Assembly (NCBI GenBank): GCA_033725935.1
Contig: MU867073.1
Coordinates: forward strand, 186,001 to 250,000
From: Cladorrhinum sp. PSN259
Taxonomy: Eukaryota > Ascomycota > Sordariomycetes > Sordariales > Podosporaceae
Length of the DNA stretch: 64,000 nucleotides
Reading direction: 5' to 3'
Notes under the pieces: model-generated
Database searches by the model: none
Told to the model about the DNA's origin: nothing
What the model saw: only the letters and a program-made list of their open reading frames with translations
In this document: positions 58,212 through 64,000 of the stretch, piece by piece
Position numbering within the stretch: the first letter of the stretch is position 1
How the letters are laid out: each line of letters starts with the position of its first letter
Position numbers and translations under genes: made by a program

Positions 58212-59185
58212 TTAAGCAACGATCGTATCCCCGCCCATCTCCCCGCTCAATTCCCTTGACGTCGGACCGCGTCGCTGGAGACCTTCATGAGAGCTCTCGA
58301 GCGAATCAACGTACGTGATCAAAGCGATCCGGGCGGCCTCGACCATTTTCTCGGCCTGGGTTAGGGCGTTACGGAGGGCGATGGCCGTGGGGTCGTTGTT
58401 GTCCTCTGCTGCTTTCTTTCCGTTGGTGTACCCGTTGGTCTGCCAGCCGTTGGTAGCATGTCCGTTAAGTTTCTTGGAAGCATTGTTGTTGCTGTGTTTT
58501 TGTTGCTGCTGCTGCTGCTGCTGCTTCTCCCGAAGTAATTCACGGATATGCCCGTTCAGCCAGAGTCCTTCGAGCTGGGAAGGGGCCATGTCTTGAGCTC
58601 CTGAGATTAAACCGCGGCATTGGGGGGTGCCGCAGAGGCAGGTGAATGGTTGTGCCATGTGCCATTCTGTTGATGGGTAGAAGAACTTTTTTTTAACTCA
58701 CTCAATTCAGTAAACGATATATAGATAGAGGTAAAAAGGGGGGCGGGAGGGGAAGGGTAAATATACGGTAAGCTCATCACCTTCTTTAAGACCCTTTGGA
58801 CCGGCGATTACTTCACGGGCTGCCATGTCGAAGATCTTTTTGTCATCAAGTTAAATTATTGTTTCTGAGTTTAGGGGGGGGGGGGGGGGCTTAAGGTGCG
58901 GATAATACGGACAAGAGAAGGATCGCAAGAGTGATTGATATACAGCAAATCACTGTTCAGGTTCAAATGCTCGTCACGACCCATCTGTACGGTGGCGTAG
59001 GTTGGTTCGGAGGCAGGAGTGCAAGGGGGGAAATCGAGCTTTGCGAAGAGGCCGAAGGGGGGGAGGTTGACTCTAGAGATACTTTTTGTGGAAAAGGACT
59101 CGGGGTCGGCGGTAGGGCTGATGATGACTTCTTGGATCTCTGGGTGGGAGGGTTGGACCCAAGTAGGAGTAAGGGGGCCCGACAT
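58212..59185 (-). CDS. Compact SET-domain protein with post-SET cysteines
   Basis: Exons 59185-58913, 58835-58767 and 58685-58212 on the minus strand encode 271 aa. SET motifs: a GxG-like LPPFGLFAKLDF, the substrate/SAM motif YINHSCDPS (N84-H85-S86-C87), and AAREVIAGPKGLKEGDELTFFYPSTEW with the C-terminal tyrosine. A post-SET-like FTCLCGTPQCRG supplies Cys130, Cys132 and Cys137 for zinc binding. The SET fold takes up only about the first 140 residues; the rest has a Gln8 run, Asn-rich stretch and a helix (NALTQAEKMVEAARIALITY). It may methylate a lysine of an unknown protein. Intron 1 uses the unusual donor GTCCGT and contains a 16-base homopolymer; intron 2 ends in an A-rich AAAAAG. Alternative splices do not restore the motifs. 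Confidence 0.82.
58874..58889. repeat. G16 homopolymer in a SET-gene intron
   Basis: Sixteen consecutive G on the plus strand (C on the transcribed strand) within the 77-nt first intron of the SET-domain gene. Confidence 0.9.
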
Positions 59186-59280
59186 TTTGCTACTAGATGC
59201 TGTTGTTGTTAGGTTGGTGGGAGTGGAAAGTAATTAAACAAACAAGAGCACAGAAAGGCGCAAGAAGCTTGCTGTGGTTG

Positions 59281-59313
<33 letters not shown>

Positions 59314-60227
59314 TCAAATCAATTGGATCTTCTATCAGAAAAGAAAAGAGAAAAGAAAAGAAAAAAACTTCCAGAAGGAAAAAAAGACGTGGTCTCAAGT
59401 ATTTGACTATTACCCCCTGGTCCAAGCAGAAGTCTCTTTGATTGAGTTATGGCCTTGGTTAACTTAAATCGATCGGGGGGGCCGTCGGTCGTCGGTCACA
59501 TGGAAAAAGGTACCCCGAGTTGCTTTCTTTGCTCCATAAGCCATGAGATATCACATCTCACTCATCTCAGTGTCAAATGGATTAATCCCGAAACTAGCAT
59601 CTGACCAAGCGCCATTTCTGACATTTTGCGTTATCCATCAGTCCGTCGTCATCTGTCAGAAGTGAGAGCTCAATTCACCCCCTTCCCTTTCTCCCCCGGG
59701 CCCTCCCCCTCATTGTTTCTCGTTCCTGTTTCTGATCTTGTTGTACTCCACATTATAAGCGGCGGAAGCCCGAAAAAAAATCCACTTTACAAATCGTCGA
59801 TTGTGGGAAGTTGCTGTTGCATGTGAGTGGGGGAATTGTGTTTACGTGAGAGGTTTTTTTTGTGAAGTTGAAAGTGGGCCGACAGCGACGGGGGCTTCAT
59901 GCGGGGGCGGGGCGCTTCGACACAGTTAGCTCCGGGTGTCCCGTAGCAGCAGCCCGGCGTCCGGAGTAACAAGGTGGGCAAAAGGACCCCTTCCCCTGAC
60001 ATCTCAAGAACTTGAACTGCGGCATCTCCAATCCAGCGATGGCAGTGTAATACATAATTGACCATAAAAGAGATTCTCCACTGATATCGTCAGGGTATCA
60101 ACAAGCGATGACCGAACTAAAAACAAACAAGAAGCTCCCGAGTCCCTTCCTTGGCAACCAAAACATCGCTAAAGAAATACAACCGCCTGAGCGCTCCATA
60201 TTAACCAAAAGAACAAGAGGTATTCAT
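59186..60227. other. Intergenic: SET gene promoter and carnitine acetyltransferase 3' region
   Basis: About 1 kb between two minus-strand genes. A GAT-triplet microsatellite at 59283-59313 lies about 100 bp upstream of the SET gene's start. No coding frame is convincing. Confidence 0.4.
59283..59313. repeat. (GAT)n microsatellite
   Basis: About ten uninterrupted copies of the GAT triplet upstream of the SET-domain gene, probably in its leader or promoter. Confidence 0.95.
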
Positions 60228-62971
60228 CTAGTAATCAACTAGCCTCAACCTCTTGCCAATCTCCCTCCTCCGCGCCTGCGCGTTCGCCCTCTCATGGCCC
60301 TTGGATTCCGGATGATCGAAACACTCCCCTCTGGCCTTGAGAGCCTGCAACAACATGCCAGCGTCGAAGAAGCCATCTGTATCCTATAGTCAGCAAACAC
60401 GTCCCAATCATGTTGCAGAAGCCAGAGTAACTTACATCCACCCAGCTCATCATCCTCACTCATGACCAAACTGCCGTTACTATCCTCCGTGGGAGATACA
60501 CTCCCGTTCACAAGACCCCTCTGGCCACTGCCATTTGGCAACCCGCCAGTAATCAGCCTTCCCCTCAGCTTATGCCGGCTAGATGAATGCTGATGGACAA
60601 GCTTCGGCTTAGTCCCAGCCTTGGGATCATCAATTTCCCTTGCCCTCGTCTGCTTTGACCCGCATCCGTTGTTATTTCCAGTAATTCTCAAGATCCTCCT
60701 AATCTCAAGCATGTAACTCTCCAAAGTGTCGACGAACCTGCGAGTCTGTCTGTGCCGAGATGAAACGCAGATTGAGATGGTCTCGTCCTTGATGATGTAT
60801 CCAATGCCGAAACCATCACCTGACACAGGACCAAAACCAAAGTGCCGAAGGGAAGGATTGCCGCAGTTGGAAGTGGACAGGATAGTCGTGTTCAACTTGT
60901 CCCAGCCAGAATCAGCAAAGATCAAGGGGAGTTGGTGCTGCTTCTCAAGCTCCCTGCTGGCACGGGAGCCGTTGCTGCCGCTGCGCTCCCGAGTGGAGGA
61001 TGAGACTGCCGGGTTGGAGTGATTACCAACGCCATCACCAAGATACTCTGACGCGTGGTTGGGAGGACTTCCGACGCTACCGTCAGACATCCCGTCGACG
61101 GGACTCGAGTATCCGTTGCTGCTCTGGGCATCTGAATCCACCAGTCGCTGCCAGAGACAGAAGAGGGCATACAAGTGCCTGTCACAGCCTTGAGCCTTGG
61201 CGCACTCTCTGGTGTTATTGACATGGCGTTGGCACGCTTTACGCAGAGCCTCGATCTTTTGTTCGGCCGGGTTGTCCGCCCAGAAAGTCTGAACAAAACT
61301 GGCGGCTTCCTCGGAAACGGTGCGAATTGCCTCTGTACGGCCATGAAGGTACATCTTGGTCATTGCTGGCTCGTAGGTGCACTCGACTCTCCCATAGAGG
61401 CCGTAGTAAGCTGCCTGGAAGGCCATCTGCACAAAGGCGTCTGGGGAGAATCCCATCGAGGTGATGAAGTTCTTTCCGTAGGCACCAAAGTCGAGACACT
61501 CAAACTCATTCTGCTGAATCAGGTCTGCGAGTCGAGTTTCAGCGAAGCGAACAGCAATGCGCAGCTCAGGAATCATGTCCCACTCGAGCTTGTGGGGTGT
61601 AGTGCTGACGTCGCCGAAGCTCTCAGGGTCACGTTTGGACGGGTCGGGACTGGCTGAGGCCCAGAGCGTAGGTGCTTTGCCGTTAATTGTCCTGGCGAAG
61701 CGCAAGATGGTGTCGGTGTAGATGTCGCTGGCAAAGCGAAGAACCGTGTGTCCGTCAACACCGGTATGCTCGAAATTGATGCCTGCGCTCCCGTTCTTGC
61801 AGACGATGATTTGAAGCTTGTCGTACCATCTGTTTGTGCAAGTTCCAATCTGCACTCCCTTCTCAATCTCGCTGGTGCCGCAAAGCATGTTCTGGCAGAG
61901 GGCAGCTGCCGTTGTGGGCTCGGAGTAGTCGAGGCAGACGACAAAAAGGGCAGTGTCAACAATGCTTAGGCAGTCAGCGTTGTTGGACCCTGGCTCTCTG
62001 GTCAGAACGTCTCTCAGTCCTGACCAAACCTTTCTGTTTTCAGTGCTGAGAACCCCCAACGCTCCCTTCGCGGCTTCCTGAATTGGCGTTTGTGCGGCGT
62101 CATCAATAATGGTCTGAAGATTGATGGCAATATCCTTTTCAGTCATGATTATATCCGAGTTGTCGTCAAGCACATCAAACCAGTAAAACTGTCCATGGCA
62201 CATGACAACCAGGTGCTTCGATTCCGGGTCCTGCTCGATCTGGCAGCCTGCGTCAGTCGGGACGCGCGCAGTTCCGAATAGCCGCGAATACTGGTGCATG
62301 CAGAGTGGCGTTCCCTTGACAGTATCTGGGGGCAGCTCCTCCCTGCGGACTGCCCGCACAAACTCCAAAGCCGACACAACCAGAGACGCCGCACGGGTCA
62401 CCTGGTTGTTCCGGGCAGGTGTGGGGTCATCCTCAAGCAGGAAGAAAGGATTCAAGTTGAGGACGACGGGGTTATCAAAGTTCAAGTATGAATCATACCC
62501 TGAGTAGCCGGTTAGTTGAGCAACACAAATTAGAGAGTAGGCTAGGATGCACTCACAGAACTGTTCGATATAACTTGACTTGCCCTCTGCATACCTCTTT
62601 AGCTTCTCATTTAGCTCTGGCCCCTCATTTCTCAGAAACTCTTGGACGGCGTGTTTCGTTTCTGCGTGCTCCCTTGGACCTTGAAGCGGCTTGAGGGCAG
62701 CTAGATACTTCTGGCAGGTGCTATCCAGCTCTGGAATTGGCAGAGTTGGGAGCTTATCCTGATGAGCAAAAGTAACGCCGCCCTTGGGCTTCTCATCTTG
62801 GTAAGAAGCCATGGTGTATTTCCGAGCCCTCAAGGTTGGCGTGATGGTAGGTTTGGGGTTTTGTGAGTGTGTTTCTGGTGCTGGTCTGGGAGATTCTGCG
62901 CCCCGGAGTGGAAGGGCGAGAGTTTCACCAAGTGCCCTTGGTGAAGTGAAGATTCGAACTTGTGAAGGCAT
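60228..62971 (-). CDS. facC: Carnitine O-acetyltransferase, FacC/YAT2-type
   Basis: Exons 62971-62557, 62499-60436 and 60376-60228 on the minus strand encode 875 aa from the first ATG, or 822 aa from an in-frame ATG at 62812 (MASYQDEKPKGGVTFAHQDK). It moves acetyl groups between CoA and carnitine, needed for growth on acetate and fatty acids. Family blocks: LPIPELDSTCQKYL, SSYIEQFWYDSYLNFDNPVV (across intron 1), GTPLCMHQYSRLFGTARVP, NRWYDKLQIIVCKNGSAG, the catalytic His383 in INFEHTGVDGHT (long-form numbering), YGLYGRVECTYEPAMTKM and the carnitine-binding STS in LSTSNCGNPSLRHFGFGPVSG. A Ser/Gly-rich insertion before that and a C-terminal extension fit the YAT2/FacC type. No PTS1 is present. 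Start choice and C-terminal splicing are discussed in the findings. Confidence 0.92.
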
Positions 62972-64000
62972 TTCTTGTTAGTTTGGATAGATGGGGGAGT
63001 AGGTCCAAGTCAGGCGTAAAGAGGGGAGACGTGAGTGCTGATGTTGAGGCCGCGGAGGGCAGTGCGGTAGAAGTAATGGCAGTCTTGAAGACAGTAAGGC
63101 GGCATCCCACTTGAAATGTGAAGCAAATACTTTATATGAATGTGTTGGTGGGATCACTGTTATGGAGACACGCACCGGTCATCGGGCACAGGGCAAGGAT
63201 GCCTCGGGATTGTATGGCAATGGGAAACCCGGTGAAGCAAGATACAAGTGGAACACTGTCAACTACTTGTACTGCTTGACAAGGTAGGCAGAAGGCAGAG
63301 AAGCCATGGTGATGGTGGTGGTGGTGGTGGTGGGGAAGATAAAGCTGAGCAAAGGGTTCCCATGCCTGCCATGTGCATGCGGGACTACCGGTACATGGGA
63401 CATGGCGGTTGGGGCTAAGCGGCTAACATGTGGAAACAGGACTCGAAAGGAGCGGAATGCGACAAGCATGTGGTTGGAGACTTTCTCCGCAAGCCCGAAG
63501 ACTTAATATTGGAGGATAGATAGCAGATAGATTTGCGACATACCAGAATGAAGGGGTAAGCAGGCAATTACCGTACCGAGCGTACCGGGCGGGTCGGATG
63601 AGCAACCGAGTGAATTAAATCGAGTTTTGGTATGATCGTAGGACGCAGGACGAGATGGGGGCAGAGCGAAGGTAAATGGCTTTGCCTCGTGCTGTTCAAG
63701 GTTGACTCTTGCCGTTAAGTTCCCGTGATCGACCCGGTTGTCTCTTGATTTACCCCATGGGTGCCTGTTAGTGAGGGGATTCGATGATGAAAAGCGGTCA
63801 TCTGCCCAGCTCGTGTTGGCTAAAGCTCACATAACTACAGGGCCAATGCCAGCCTTCCCCCGGCGACAAAGCCCCAAGGTAAAGCTGACTTGAGAGATGT
63901 CTTACCTAGACTGACCTGCGTCACAAGTTGGAGACGCGGGGCACGATTGAAAGGGGCGAGGTCTGGGCTTGGACTGCCGGGACGGCGGGACGTCACTTGG
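62972..64000. promoter_or_regulatory. Upstream region of the carnitine acetyltransferase gene
   Basis: The last 1 kb of the window contains no supported gene. A GTG/GGT-triplet tract lies at 63308-63334. A GCGGGG at about 63936-63941 fits the CreA consensus SYGGRG, but such hexamers occur by chance. Pyrimidine-rich sequence on the minus strand precedes the start. Confidence 0.4.
63308..63334. repeat. (GGT)n microsatellite
   Basis: A run of GGT/GTG triplets, interrupted once by GAT, lies about 340 bp upstream of the carnitine acetyltransferase start. Confidence 0.85.

Noticed and set aside
62946..62966. tRNA B-box-like GTTCGAATC on the minus strand
   Set aside because: It lies in the N-terminal coding region of the carnitine acetyltransferase and no T stem or acceptor stem can be paired around it.

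Overview
This window is a gene-dense stretch of nuclear chromosome from a filamentous ascomycete (Pezizomycotina, leotiomycete/sordariomycete-like; the class is an inference). The evidence is 50-310 nt GT-AG introns, kilobase-scale intergenic regions, and protein families typical of this group: a FacC-type cytosolic carnitine acetyltransferase, an Sfl1-like HSF factor, SepB/Ctf4, a secreted aldose epimerase and a 4139-residue Tom1/HUWE1-type HECT ligase. I find 19 protein-coding genes, with exons placed by splice signals and protein continuity. I see no tRNA, 5S rRNA, transposon, CRISPR array or pseudogene.

Layout. 1-10.3 kb: cwc27 (-, cut by the window edge), vma2 (+), a secreted aldose 1-epimerase (+), ctf8 (+), dph1 (-) and rps6 (+). 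12.0-26.8 kb: the giant tom1 gene (+), followed by rps8 (+), so the ligase lies between two small-subunit ribosomal protein genes. 27.3-37.0 kb: an unrecognised coiled-coil protein (-), pyruvate dehydrogenase kinase (+) and an unrecognised 946-residue protein (-). 39.6-44.1 kb: a WD40 protein (-) head to head with ctf4/sepB (+). 44.1-49.2 kb is a 5.1 kb gap, probably the promoter and 5' leader of the HSF/Sfl1-like regulator at 49.2-51.2 kb. 52.0-63.0 kb: a lysine-rich protein (-), ypt1 (-), a DUF2358-like protein (+), a compact SET-domain protein (-) and the carnitine acetyltransferase (-).

Themes. Genes for translation and ribosome maintenance sit together (dph1, rps6, tom1, rps8). Two replication/cohesion factors (ctf8, ctf4) lie 34 kb apart. 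Acetyl-unit metabolism is represented by PDK, which restrains pyruvate dehydrogenase, and by the carnitine acetyltransferase. These are housekeeping genes rather than an accessory cluster or a mobile system.

The most unusual signals are post-transcriptional. The PDK stop codon lies in a UAG-CAA-UCA context matching the tobamovirus-type readthrough consensus, and is followed in frame by 65 sense codons. The neighbouring coiled-coil gene ends in UGA-CUA-G, the strongest known eukaryotic readthrough context. Both ribosomal protein genes contain internal micro-exons (7 and 8 nt). Two introns are multiples of three with no stop. The acetyltransferase has two possible starts and a tandem 3' splice site that changes its C-terminus.
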